From: JACCWP01 sp963801045 | Lineage (GTDB): Bacteria; Actinomycetota; Actinomycetes; Propionibacteriales; Nocardioidaceae | DNA: 64,000 bases | NCBI GenBank assembly: GCA_963801045.1 | Contig: CAWDDC010000003.1 | Span: 868,001-932,000 of the forward strand | Direction: 5' to 3' | In this document: positions 46,638 through 56,699 of the stretch, in pieces | How positions within the stretch are numbered: position 1 is the first letter of the stretch | How the letters are laid out: each line of letters starts with the position of its first letter | Notes under the pieces: model-generated | What the model was told of the DNA's origin: nothing | The model's database searches: none | Seen by the model: the letters and a program-made list of their open reading frames with translations, nothing else | Program-made: the position numbers and the translations under genes

Positions 46638-47975
46638 TGCGCGTGCTCCGGAGTGCTCGTGCTGCCGGTCGGCATGATCTCGCGCTGGTAGGTCTCGGGC
46701 AGCAGGTACACGCAGACCAGGCTGACCACCGCAGCCGCGATCATGTACAGCACGAAGTACCACGGCTCGCCGCCGTTTGCCTCGATCAGCGCCGCGCCGA
46801 TCAGCGGGGTCAGGCCACTCGCGAAGATGCCGGAGAACTGGTAGACCGACCCGACCCCGGTGTAGCGCACCCGGGTGTCGAACAGCTCGGCCCAGAACGC
46901 CGCCAGCGGCGCGTAGACCGCCATGTAGACGATGCCGAGCCCGACCGCGATCGCCACCCAGATCAGCAGCGGCTCACCGGTGTTGATCAGGGCGAAGACC
47001 GGGAACGCCAGCACGGCGGTGAGCACCGTGCCGACGACGTAGACGGGCTTTCGGCCCACCCGGTCGGAGAGCTTGCCGTAGACCGGCACCAGCGCGACGC
47101 CCAGCGCGGACGCGATCACGATGCCGGTGAGTGCGACGCTGCGGGACACGTCGAGGTCGTTGACCATGTACGAGACCGCGAGGACGCCGTAGGCGTTGAA
47201 GGTCAAGGCCCTCGATCCACCGGGTGCCCATGCCCAGCACGAACTCCTTGGGCTGGTCCTTGAGCATGGTGACGAACGGGACCTTGACCTCGTCCTGGCG
47301 CTCGCGCACCGCGGTGAAGGCCGGCGTCTCGAGCACCTGCAGCCGGATGTAGAGCCCGACGCCGACCAGCACGATGCTGAACAGGAAGGCCACCCGCCAG
47401 CCCCATGCGTCGAAGGAGGCGTCGGGCAGCAGGCCGAGCGCGGCGAACATCAGCGAGGCGCCGAGCAGGCCGGCCGGCACCCCGGCCTGGGGCCAGCTGC
47501 CGTAGAAGCCGCGCTGGCCCTTCGGGTGCGTACTCGACGGCCATCAGCACGGCGCCGCCGTACTCGCCGCCGACGCCGATGCCCTGCACGACCCGCAGCA
47601 GCACCAGCAGGATCGGCGCCCAGACGCCGATCTGGTCGTAGGTGGGCAGCAGCCCGATGATCGTCGTGCCGACACCCATGATCAGCAGCGTCGCGATCAG
47701 CATCTGCTTGCGACCGATCCGGTCGCCGAAGTGGCCGAACAGCACGCTGCCGAGCGGGCGGGCGAGGAAGCCGACGGCGAACGTCGCGAACGCGACGATG
47801 CGACCGGTCGCCTCCGGGAGGTTGGAGAAGAACAGCGTCGCCGAACACCAGCGCGGCGGCGGTGCCGTAGATGAAGAAGTCGTACCACTCGATCGCTGCG
47901 CCGATGGAGCTGGCGAGCGCGACCTTGCGCACCGACGGCGGCGTCGACGACGGGCTCGGGAAGCAGGCTGGTCAC
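46634..47975 (-). CDS. MFS transporter, metabolite:H+ symporter (MHS) family
   Basis: About 445 residues, 12 helices. The MHS opening KVALASSIGAAIEWYDFFIYGTAAAL, then HFGDRIGRKQMLIATLLIMG and GIGVGGEYGGAVLMAVEYAP are diagnostic of the ProP/KgtP/ShiA group, which move organic acids and zwitterions with protons. C-terminal half ends LPETYQREIMPTG. Frame breaks near 47203, 47520, 47842 and 47935. GTG start at 47975 overlaps the alcohol dehydrogenase stop, so it probably imports that enzyme's substrate. Confidence 0.78.
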
Positions 47976-49244
47976 ATCGACTCCCGGAAGATCGCGGCGG
48001 CGGACTGGCGGTCGAGCGCACGCGGCACGACCGCGAGCTGGCGGGTCTGCTTGAGCGTGCCGTCGACCAGCGTGTCGACGTCGTCGTCGGTGTAGCCGAA
48101 CGACCGCAGCCCGGCCGGCATGTCGATGTCGCTGCATCAGCTGGGACAGCACGCCGGCCAGCGCGTCCGCCCCGTCGGTGCGGGTGAACGTCTGCCCGCC
48201 GAGCAGCTCGGCCGCACGCAGGTGCCGGCCGGGATCGACCGGGTAGGTCCAGCGGAACACCGCGGCGGCCGTCGAGGCGACCGCCTGCCCGTGCGGCACC
48301 ATCGGCATCTCGGGATAGCCCACCGGGCTGTAGTCGCGGACGGCGCCGGCGACCGGGTAGGCGTTGGCGTGCGGCAGGTGCGTGCCGGCGTTGCCGAAAC
48401 CCGTTCCGGCGTACATCGACGCGAGCGCCATGTGGTAGCGCGCCTCCAGGTCCCGGCCGTTGTGCACCGCGGCCCGCAGGTGCTTGCCGACCAGGCCGAG
48501 CGCCATCTCGCACCACACGTCGCTCACCGGGTTGGAGCCGCAGAAGGCCGGTCGCTTGGTGGGGTCGACCGGCGCCGGCCGTGCGTCGAAGCGCTGCGCG
48601 GTGTAGCTCTCCAGCGCGTGGCTGAGCACGTCCATGCCGCTGGCCGCGGTCACCTGCGGCGGCATCGTCACCGTCGTCGACGGGTCGACGATCGCCAGCG
48701 ACGGGCGCAGCCGGGCGTGGCTGATGCCGGCCTTGAGGTGCAGGCTCAGCATGTCGACGACGCAGATCGTGGTCGACTCCGACCCGGTGCCCGCGGTGGT
48801 GGGCACCGCGATCAGCGGCTTGAGCGGGCCGTCGGGTGCGCGCCCACCGCCGATCGGCGGCACGATGAAGTCGAGCAGGTCACCGTCGTGCGTGGTGAGC
48901 AGGTTGACCGCCTTGGCGGTGTCGATCGACGAGCCGCCGCCGACCGCGATGAAGCAGCCCCAGTCGCCCGCCCGCGCGTACGCGACCGCCTCCTCGATGC
49001 TCTCGTCGGTGGGCTCGACGCCGGCGTTGGCGAACACCTCGCACTTCACCCCGGCGGCCGCGACGTGCGCCCGGACCCGCTCGGGGATGCCGCTCTCGGC
49101 GACGCCCGGGTCGGTGATCACCAGACAGCTCTCGGCGCCGAGCTGGGCGACGTCGGAGCCGATCTCGTCCAGCGCTCCGACGCCGAACTTCAGCGGCGGC
49201 GCCGCCCAGGTGAAGACGCTCTCGTTCGGACCGGCCTCGGCCAT
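47972..49244 (-). CDS. Iron-containing alcohol dehydrogenase, hydroxyacid-oxoacid transhydrogenase-like
   Basis: About 424-residue group III alcohol dehydrogenase. Coenzyme-binding FIAVGGGSSIDTAKAVNLL and PLIAVPTTAGTGSESTTICVV; metal ligands Asp/His in DPSTTVTMPPQVTAASGMDVLSHALESY and the later His residues (GTHLPHANAYPV, VPHGQAVAS). The segment FCGSNPVSDVWCEMAL marks the HOT/ADHFE1 subgroup, which oxidises gamma- or beta-hydroxy acids. One frame break near 48127. ATG at 49244 has GGGAGG before it and operator site D further upstream. In this region a hydroxysulfonate such as isethionate is a plausible substrate, by context only. Confidence 0.82.
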
Positions 49245-49285
49245 GACGGACCTCCCGTGGCTGCATCGTCGGGTTGTGCGTTATG

Positions 49286-49300
49286 TGGCAGTGTCTACCA
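49286..49300. promoter_or_regulatory. Operator site D upstream of the alcohol dehydrogenase operon
   Basis: TGGCAGTGTCTACCA matches site A at 13 of 15 bases. On the minus strand it is followed at once by CATAAC, a -10 in the same place as TATAAT next to site A, giving the same promoter layout 42 bases before the alcohol dehydrogenase ATG. Confidence 0.6.
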
Positions 49301-49341
49301 CTATGTGACAGAAAAGGCTAGGGCCACAACTCGACATTCGA

Positions 49342-50777
49342 TCAGTCCACGACAGCCTCGCTGGGCGGCGCCGTCGCCTCCGGCCGGCACAGCGGCTCGC
49401 GGGCCGGGCCCGGGACGCAGCGCGCTGATCGCCACCACCAGGACCACGTTGACGCCGACCGCGACCAGCCCGAGGTTGACCCCGCCGAGCGTGGGCGCGG
49501 CGACGTACAGCGCGATGGACGCCGCCACCCCGCCGACGATGCCCGCCGCCACCGCCAGCGGCTGCACCCGGCGGAAGAACATCAGCGCGATCCAGCCGGG
49601 GATCAGCTGGCCGAGCAGGTAGTAGGTCAGGTTCAGCACCGTGAGCATCAGCGCCGACCCGGTGAGCGTGAGCACGCCCGCGGAGACCAGGAACACGCCG
49701 ACGACCGCGGTGGTCCAGTGCCGCTGCGCCTCGGGCCGCACGTGCGGCACCAGGTTGCGCGAGACGATGCCGCCGATGGTGAGGGCGGTGACCGCGAGCA
49801 CCAGCAGCCCGGACAGGCCGGCACCGGCGGCCACCACGCCGACCAGCCAGTCGGGCAGCAGGTCGGTGGTGACGACCATGAACACCGTGCTCGGGTCGTC
49901 CAGGTCGGGGTGCGCGGTGATCGCGTAGAAGGACGCCGCGACGAGGAACGGGTACATCAGCATGTACATCGGCATCCACACCGCGGACGACTTGATCGCG
50001 CGCTCCGACTTCGCGGTGAAGACGAACGCCGCGGAGAAGCCGAGGTAGAACGTGATGCTCTGGAACACGATCGTGGTCAGCGTGAAGACCAGCGGCGAGC
50101 CGGACAGCGTCACGAGGTCGTCGGAGATGTCGGGGGCCTCGAAGACCTCGCTGGTGCCGCCCGCCGTCCGCACCGCGGCGACGCCGACCACCACGATGCC
50201 GAGCAGCATGAAGGCGTCCTTGAGGATCGCCACGAACGCCGGCGAGCGGACACCGGAGACGGCGAGGTAGAGGAACGCGATGCCGCCGGCGAGCAGCACC
50301 GCCTGCGTCGGCGTGATCGACAGCCCGAGCGCCGCCGAGCACCACCTGCATCCCGATGAACTGGTACTGGCCCCAGGGCACCAGCGCGACCAGCACCGCG
50401 AGCGCCGTGACCAGCTCGAGGGTGCGGCTGCTGAAGTGCCGGCCGAAGACGTCCGGGATCGTCATGGCGTCGTAGCGGACGCCCGCGCGCCAGATCAGCG
50501 GAGCGATGAAGTAGCCGAGCGGGTAGGCCATCAGGATGTAGCCCAGGAACCAGATCCCGTGCGCCGCGCCGTCGACGTAGATGCCGCTCGGCAGCCCGAT
50601 CATCGTGCCGATGCTGTAGATCTCGCCGACGGCGAGGAAGTACAGCAGCCAGGCGGGGAAGGACCGTCCGCCGACGAGGTACTCCCCGATGGACTTGTCC
50701 TTGAGCCCGGTGCGCGCGGCGAACGCGATCACCACCGAGATCCCGATGACGGTGAAGAAGACGAGCGGCAGCATCAC
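49342..50777 (-). CDS. Sodium:solute symporter (SSS) family transporter
   Basis: About 478 residues with some 13 membrane helices of the SSS fold: VIAFAARTGLKDKSIGEYLVGGRSFPAW, AVGEIYSIGTMIGLPSGIYV, YDAMTIPDVFGRHFSSRTLELV, and GAGLSGLLVLAVTALTIGGIVSRNL (sodium-site region). Frame breaks near 50335 and 49405; after the second the corrected tail RPEATAPPSEAVVD stops at 49342, otherwise the frame runs to 49301. Starts with GTG-ATG overlapping the DUF3311 stop. Pairing with a DUF3311 protein is typical of PanF-like symporters. The substrate is unknown. Confidence 0.78.
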
Positions 50778-50986
50778 GACCGCCCCTCGTCGCGGTAGCG
50801 CGGCTCGTCGATCCGCCAGGCCAGCCACAGGCACAACGACGTGAGCGGGAACCACGCGAACATCCAGGCGAACAGCAGCGGCACGCCGAGCACGTGCACG
50901 TCGGTGTCCGCGAGCAGCGGCATGACCACGAGGATGGCGACGGCCGGCACCCCCAGCCCGATCACGACGCTCCTGAGGTTGTCCAT
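50774..50986 (-). CDS. DUF3311 small membrane protein
   Basis: Intact 70-residue protein with two membrane helices (IGLGVPAVAILVVMPLL and VPLLFAWMFAWFPLTSLCLWLAW) and a charged tail RIDEPRYRDEGRS. DUF3311 proteins are the small partners of SSS symporters and are encoded just before them, as here with a 4-base overlap. Probably an accessory subunit. Confidence 0.75.
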   Translation of the reverse strand: MDNLRSVVIGLGVPAVAILVVMPLLADTDVHVLGVPLLFAWMFAWFPLTSLCLWLAWRIDEPRYRDEGRS

Positions 50987-51018
50987 CGTGTGCTCCTGTC
51001 CCGGTCGTGCCGGTCTGC

Positions 51019-52693
51019 CTAACCCCCCAGCTGCTGCCCCTCGCGGGACCAGACGAGCTCCCCCGCGACGAGGGTGTGGTCGACCTCGATCGCCCGCAGG
51101 CCGTCGGACGTGGCCGTGAGCGGGTCGGCCGACAGCACGGTGACGTCGGCGAACCGCCCAGGCTCCAGCGTGCCCTTGTCGTCCTCCTCGAAACCCAGGT
51201 GCGCCGCCTGGCTGGTGTAGCCGCGCAGCGCGACGTCGGCGTCGACCCGTTGCTCGGGGCCGAGCACGTCGCCGCCGCGGGTCTCGCGGGCGACCGCGCA
51301 CCAGATGCCCTCCAGCGGCGCCACCGGCACGACCGGGGTGTCGGAGTGCAGCCCGAACCGGATGCCGTGCTGTCCGGCCGCGACCAGCGGGTCGATCCGG
51401 CTGGCCCGCTCCGGTCCGAGGAACCGGTCGCGGTGCCGGTCGCCCCAGTAGTGCACGTGCTTGATGAAGAACGAGGCCAGCACCCCGGCCGACGGCCATC
51501 TGCTCCAGCTGCGGGTCGCTCACCAGCTGGCAGTGCTCGATCCGGTGCCGGCGCGAGGCGGTGCCGGTCGGGTCGTCGACGCCGAGCCGTGCGTACGCGT
51601 CGAGGACGGCCTGGATGGCCGCGTCGCCGTTGCCGTGCACTGCGACCTGCCAGCCCGCCTGGTGCAGCGTCGCGATGCGCAGGGCGAGGTCCTCCGGCGG
51701 GTGCAGCAGCAGCCCGTGCTGGTCGGGCGCGCAGGCGTAGCCCTCGCTGACGGCGGCGGTGAGGCCCTGGATGGACCCGTCGGCCCACAGCTTCACCCCG
51801 GCGACCCGGAACCGGTCGTCGCCGAGACCCGCGGCGTGCGCCTCGAGCGGGCTGAGGGTGCCGTCGCCCAGCCCGGGGAACAGGTCCTGCGCGAGGTACG
51901 CCCGCACCCGGACGGCGAGCCGGCCGTCAGCGCGCACCGTGCGGTAGGCGTCCAGCTCGGCCGGCCCGCCGACCAGCCCGACGCCGGTGTCGTGCACGCT
52001 CGTCACGCCCGCCGCCAGGTACGCCTGGTTGGCGGCGGCGATCGCGTCCGCGAGCTCGGCGGTGGAGGTCGTGGGCATCGCGGCATAGGCGGCGAACGCC
52101 GCGGTCTCGGCCAGCACCCCGGTCGCGTCGCCGCGCGCGTCCCGCTCGATGACGCCGCCGACCGGGTCGGGGCTGTCCCGGTCGATGCCGATCGCCCGCA
52201 GGCCGGCGGAGTTGAGCACGCAGAAGTGCCCGGAGACGTTCATCAGGCAGACCGGGTGGTCGGGCGAGACCGGGTCGAGGTCGGCCGCGGTGGGGTGCCG
52301 GTCGTCGGCCAGCAGGGTGTCGTCGTAGCGGAACCCGCGGATCCACCGGCCCGGCTCGGTGTCGGCGACCGCCTGCGCCAGCCGGTCGACGATGTCGGCG
52401 ATCCGGTCGTTGGGCGGCGTACCGGCCTCGACCGCCGCGTCGAGGGTCAGCCCCCAGAACGCCGGGTGGGTGTGCGTCTCGATGAAGCCCGGCACGGCGG
52501 TGCGCCCGCCCAGGTCGAGCACCCGGGTGTCCTGGTGGGCGAGCCCGGCCATCTCCCGGTCGGTGCCCACCGCGAGCACCCGCCCGTCGCGCATCGCGAG
52601 GGCGGTCGTGGTGCGCCCGACCGGGTCGAGGGTACGGACCGTGCCCCCGACCAGGACGGTGTCGGCGCCCGCTGTCGCCGGCTCAGCCGGCAC
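51019..52693 (-). CDS. YtcJ-like amidohydrolase
   Basis: About 558-residue metal-dependent amidohydrolase of the amidohydrolase-3 group. Opening small beta domain TVLVGGTVRTLDPVGRTTTALAMRDG; metal-site HTH in FIETHTHPAFWG; VHGNGDAAIQAVLDAY; RIEHCQLVSD; and Asp in GLHSDTPVVPVAPLEGIW; closing LEPGRFADVTVLSADPLT. One frame break near 51492. GTG start overlaps the TauB tail, so it belongs to the tauCAB unit. By context it could release taurine from an N-acyl or amide conjugate; the family covers many amides, so this is a guess. Confidence 0.8.
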
Positions 52694-53493
52694 GGGTTGC
52701 CTCCCTCCACCGCCTGCATCTCCGAGTGGATGGCGTGGCTGACCTTCTCCCGCAGCGCACCGTAGGCGGGCAGCGCGCGGATGTCGTCGGGGTCGTTCCA
52801 CTCGTCGGTCTCGGTGAAGATCGCCGACTCGTCCAGCACGATCCGCCCGGGCCGCGGGCTCATGACCAGCGTCCGGGTGGACAGGAACACCGCCTCGTCG
52901 ACGCTGTGGGTGATGAACAGGATGGTCTTGTGCGTCTCGCGCCAGATGTTGAGCAGCTCGTTCTGCAGCCGCTCGCGGGTGAGGGCGTCCAGCGCACCGA
53001 ACGGCTCGTCCATCAACACGATCTCGGGGTCGTTGGCGAGCACCCGGGCGATCTGGCAACGCTGCTGCATGCCGCCGGACAGCTCGTAGGTGCGGCGGTC
53101 GCCGAAGTCGGCGATGCCGACCAGCTCGAGGAAGCGCGACGCGATGTCGGCCCGCTCGGACTTGCTCGCGCCGCGCAGCCGGGGGCCCAGCTCCACGTTG
53201 TCCCGCACGCTCATCCACGGGTAGAGCATCGGCTGCTGGAAGACCACGCCCCGGTCGGCGCCGGGCCCGCGCACGGGGTCGCCGCCGATCGTGATGCTGC
53301 CGTCGGACGGCGTCATGAAGCCGGCGATCAGCCGCAGCAGCGTGGTCTTGCCGCACCCCGACGGCCCGGCCAGGCACACGAACTCGCCGGCCTCGATGGT
53401 GAGGTCGATGCGCTCGAGTGCCTGGACCCGGTCGTCCTGCATCTCGAAGTGATGCCGGAGCTCGCGGATCTCGACCGGGCGGGCCTCGCTCAT
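52683..53493 (-). CDS. tauB: Taurine/sulfonate ABC transporter ATP-binding protein
   Basis: About 269-residue ATPase. Walker A LAGPSGCGKTTLLRLIAG, Q-loop VVFQQPMLYPWMSV, signature YELSGGMQQRCQIARVLA, Walker B IVLMDEPFGALDALTRE, H-loop ILFITHSVDEAV: the SsuB/TauB pattern. Towards the end a frame break near 52700 (ggaggg run) hides the probable tail EEATRAG ending at 52683. ATG overlaps the tauA stop. Energises uptake with TauA and TauC. Confidence 0.88.
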
Positions 53494-54563
53494 CCCTTCG
53501 ACGCCTCCTCGGCGGGCGAGTTGTCCACGGCGTCGGCGTAGTCCTGCTCCGAGCCGACCTCGTCGATGCCGCCCTGCTCGTACAGGAACTTGGCGGTGTT
53601 GTGCAGGTCGGTGCCCATCTTGCCGCCCAGCCAGTCGGGGCTGGCCTGCTCGGAGGCGTTGAGGTAGGTCAGGCCGTCGAACAGGGACTTCGCGTCGTCG
53701 ATGCTCTGCAGGCTGAGCATCGCGGCGATGCTCTCGGCGGCCGCGTCCGGGTCGTCGTTGAGCATCGTGACCGCCCAGTCCTGCGCCTTGGCCCACTGGG
53801 TCATGAACTCGGGGTTGTCGGCGATGAACTCGTCGGCGGCCAGCCCGAGGTCGTAGGTCGGCTTGCCCGCCTTGGCGGTGTCGGCGCTGCTGAGGATGAT
53901 CTGGCCGTCCTTCTCCAGCGCGCTCAGCGTGGGGTCCCAGACCCAGGCGGCGTCGATCTCCCCGCTGTCCCACGGGGCCTGCATCTTCTCCGGCTCCAGG
54001 TTGACCAGGGTCACGTCGTTGTTGGAGTCCATGCCGGCGTCGGCCAGCGCCTGCAGCAGCGAGTAGTGCGCGGTGGAGGCGAACGGCACCCCGATGGTCT
54101 TGCCCTCGAGACCGGTGATGTCGGTGATCGACGTGTCCTTGACCACCAGGGACTCGGCGTCGCCGATGACGTCGTGGATCCAGACCACCGAGACCGGCAG
54201 GTTCAGCGGCGCGGACACCGCGATCGTCGCGGGCGACGAGCCCGCCAGGCCGATGTCGAGCGGATCGTTCGCGGCGAACCCCTGCACCACGTCGCCGCCG
54301 GACGGGAAGTCGGTCCAGGTGATGTCGGCGTTGGGCATGCAGGCCTCGAGGATGCCCTGGTCCTGGACGATCAGGTCGCCGTTGGGGATGGCCTGGTAGC
54401 CGATCGACGCCTCGGTGTCGATCGAGTCGTCCGCCTCCCACGGGCATTCGCTGTCCTCGCTCCCGCCGGTCGCGGAGCGGTCGGACTCGACGCAGCCGGC
54501 CAACGAGATGGCCAGCAGCACGCTGCCGCCGAGGGCGGTGAGGCGTCGGGCGGAGCGGGTCAT
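53490..54563 (-). CDS. tauA: Taurine ABC transporter substrate-binding lipoprotein
   Basis: Intact 357-residue SsuA/TauA-type receptor. Signal ALGGSVLLAISLAGC gives acylated Cys24. The mature part opens ASIGYQAIPNGDLIVQDQGILE, with ITWTDFPSGGDVVQGFAANDPLDIG and IGVPFASTAHYSLLQAL, the hinge and ligand loops of this family, and IDAAWVWDPTLSAL. Beside tpa-ald and tauR, taurine is the most likely ligand. Stop overlaps tauB; tauC lies 52 bases upstream. Confidence 0.88.
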   Translation of the reverse strand: MTRSARRLTALGGSVLLAISLAGCVESDRSATGGSEDSECPWEADDSIDTEASIGYQAIPNGDLIVQDQGILEACMPNADITWTDFPSGGDVVQGFAANDPLDIGLAGSSPATIAVSAPLNLPVSVVWIHDVIGDAESLVVKDTSITDITGLEGKTIGVPFASTAHYSLLQALADAGMDSNNDVTLVNLEPEKMQAPWDSGEIDAAWVWDPTLSALEKDGQIILSSADTAKAGKPTYDLGLAADEFIADNPEFMTQWAKAQDWAVTMLNDDPDAAAESIAAMLSLQSIDDAKSLFDGLTYLNASEQASPDWLGGKMGTDLHNTAKFLYEQGGIDEVGSEQDYADAVDNSPAEEASKG

Positions 54564-54615
54564 GGTGCCTCCAACAGAAGGGGGGTGGTGCCGGGGGAAC
54601 GGGAGCTGCAGTGGG

Positions 54616-55502
54616 TCACGCCTTGCCTCGCCAGGGGACGAGCCACCGCTCGAGCCACTTCAGCCCGAGGTCGAGGACGACAGCCGTGATGCCGATGACG
54701 ACGATGCAGGAGATCGCGAGCGAGGAGTTGAGCTCCGTACCCGACAGGTAGGCGAGCCCGCCGATGCCCGGGATGCCGTTGGTGATCTCGGCGGCGACCA
54801 CGCACGTCCAGGTGAACCCGACCGCCACCCGGATGCCGGTGAAGATCTCCGGCAGCGTGGCGGGGACCATGACGACGCGGAGCACCTGCTGGCGTGAGGC
54901 GCCGAGGCACAGCGCGGCGTTGATCTGGTCCTCGCGCACACCGCGGACGCCGCTGATCGTCGCCATCGTGATCGGCGGGAACGCCGCGAAGAACAGCAGC
55001 CAGATCTTCGAGGCGTCGCCGAAGCCGAACCACGCGATCAGCAGACCGATGTAGGCCAGCGGCGGCAGCGAGCGCAGGAAGTTCAGGTACGGCTCCACCA
55101 CGACGCTGATCGGGCGGACGGTGGCCATCACCAGCCCGGCCGGCACGCCGACGATGATGGCGGCGAGGAGCCCGGCACCGATGCGCTGCAGGCTCGCGAG
55201 CAGGTGCTCCCACATGTAGTAGTTCTGCTCGCCCTTGACGATCCGGTCGACACCCGGGGACACCGGGTGGTTGGTGTTGGCCAGGACGAACGAGTCCCAG
55301 ACCGCACCCGGTGAGGGCAGGAACAGCGGACGCACGATCTCCAGCCAGGCGATGAACCACCAGATCGCGATCAGGACGGCCAGCGTCAGCAGCCGCAGGC
55401 CGATCCGCCCGGCACGGCCCCGCCCCGTGCGCGACCGCGACTGACGGGTGGGGTGTTGATCGGCGCGCCGGGAGGAGCGACGTCGACCGTCGACTCCGAC
55501 AT
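54616..55502 (-). CDS. tauC: Taurine ABC transporter permease
   Basis: About 295-residue SsuC/TauC permease with six membrane helices and the EAA loop NAALCLGASRQQVLRVVMVPATLPEIFTG. LLTLAVLIAIWWFIAWLEIVRPLFLPSPG is the first helix and typical lead. An N-terminal cytoplasmic stretch is read from ATG at 55502 with one frame break near 55420-55470. The promoter gap to ald contains CTGGAC, like the repeats before tpa. Confidence 0.85.
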
Positions 55503-55571
55503 GTCAGGCCTCCGGGAGCAGCAGCGGGCCGGACGAGCGGGAGTATTCGTCCAGGGTGGACAGTCGGGATA

Positions 55572-56699
55572 CTAGACAACACCGGCCCGATCGCTTGTCG
55601 TAGCGGCAGATGTCGCAATCCGTGTGCGCGGGCGACCGGCTCGTTCGTCGACCGACCCGGCGCACGTGTTCAGCCCGCCGGCCAGCACCGGGTCGTCGGC
55701 GAGGGCGCGCCGCCACCCCTTGTCCGCCAGCGCGGCGGCGTACGGGAGCGTCGTGTTGGTGAGCGCGTAGGTGGACGTGTGCGGCACCGCGCCGGGCATG
55801 TTGGCCACGCAGTAGAACACCGACTCGTGCACCCGGTAGGTCGGGTCTGCGTGGGTGGTGGGACGGGAGTCCTCGAAGCAGCCGCCCTGGTCGATCGCGA
55901 CGTCGACGAGGACACTCCCCGGGCGCATCGCCGCCACCTGGTCGTTGCTGACCAGCCGCGGAGCCCGCTCACCGGCGACGAGCACCGCGCCGATGACCAG
56001 GTCGGCGTCGAGCACAGCCTTCTCCACCTCGTAGGCGTTCGCTGCGACCGTACGGATCCGCCCACGGTAGTGCCGGTCGAGCGTGCGCAGCGTCTCCACG
56101 TTCGTGTCGAGCACGGTGACCTCGGCCCACATCCCGGCCGCGATGGCCGTGGCGTTGCGGCCGGCCACGCCTCCGCCCAGGACCACGACCTTGGCGGGCG
56201 CGACGCCACTGACCCCGCCGAGCAGCAGCCCACGACCTCCCTCGGCACGCAGCATCGCGTGCGCTCCGGCCTGCGGTGCCAGGCATCCCGCCACCTCGCT
56301 CATCGGGTGCAGCAGCGGGAGCGCGCCGGACGGCAGCTGGACCGTCTCGTACGCGATGGCCGTGGTGCCTGCGGCCAGCAGCGCGTCGGTGCAGGGTCGG
56401 GAGGCCGCCAGGTGGAGGTACGTGAACAGCACCAGCCCCTCGCGCAGCCGGTGGTACTCGGACTCGACCGGCTCCTTCACCTTGAGCACCAGCTCGGAGT
56501 CCGCCCAGACGTCGTCGGCCGCGTCGACGATCTTGGCGCCGACGGCCAGGTAGTCGTCGTCGGAGATGGACGACCCGACGCCGGCGCCCCGCTCGACCAG
56601 CACGTCGTGCCCGTGGGCGACCAGCTCGTGCGCGCCGGCGGGCGTGAGCGCCACCCGGTACTCGTGGACCTTGACCTCCCGCGGCACCCCGATGCGCAT
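55572..56699 (-). CDS. ald: Alanine dehydrogenase (reading frame joined to tpa)
   Basis: About 376-residue L-alanine dehydrogenase, regenerating pyruvate and NADH while releasing ammonium. MRIGVPREVKVHEYRVALTPAGAHELVAHG opens it as usual; catalytic Lys in LVLKVKEPVESEY, His in LFTYLHLAAS, nucleotide fold VVVLGGGVAGRNATAIAAGM, VLVDVAIDQGGCFEDSRPTTH, and NMPGAVPHTSTYALTN. A frame change near 55630 affects the last 20 residues. The frame is continuous with the aminotransferase, so the sequence as given codes an 838-residue fusion; a one-base error at 56711-56714 would explain this. It recycles the alanine made by Tpa. Confidence 0.88.
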   Translation of the reverse strand: MRIGVPREVKVHEYRVALTPAGAHELVAHGHDVLVERGAGVGSSISDDDYLAVGAKIVDAADDVWADSELVLKVKEPVESEYHRLREGLVLFTYLHLAASRPCTDALLAAGTTAIAYETVQLPSGALPLLHPMSEVAGCLAPQAGAHAMLRAEGGRGLLLGGVSGVAPAKVVVLGGGVAGRNATAIAAGMWAEVTVLDTNVETLRTLDRHYRGRIRTVAANAYEVEKAVLDADLVIGAVLVAGERAPRLVSNDQVAAMRPGSVLVDVAIDQGGCFEDSRPTTHADPTYRVHESVFYCVANMPGAVPHTSTYALTNTTLPYAAALADKGWRRALADDPVLAGGLNTCAGSVDERAGRPRTRIATSAATTSDRAGVV

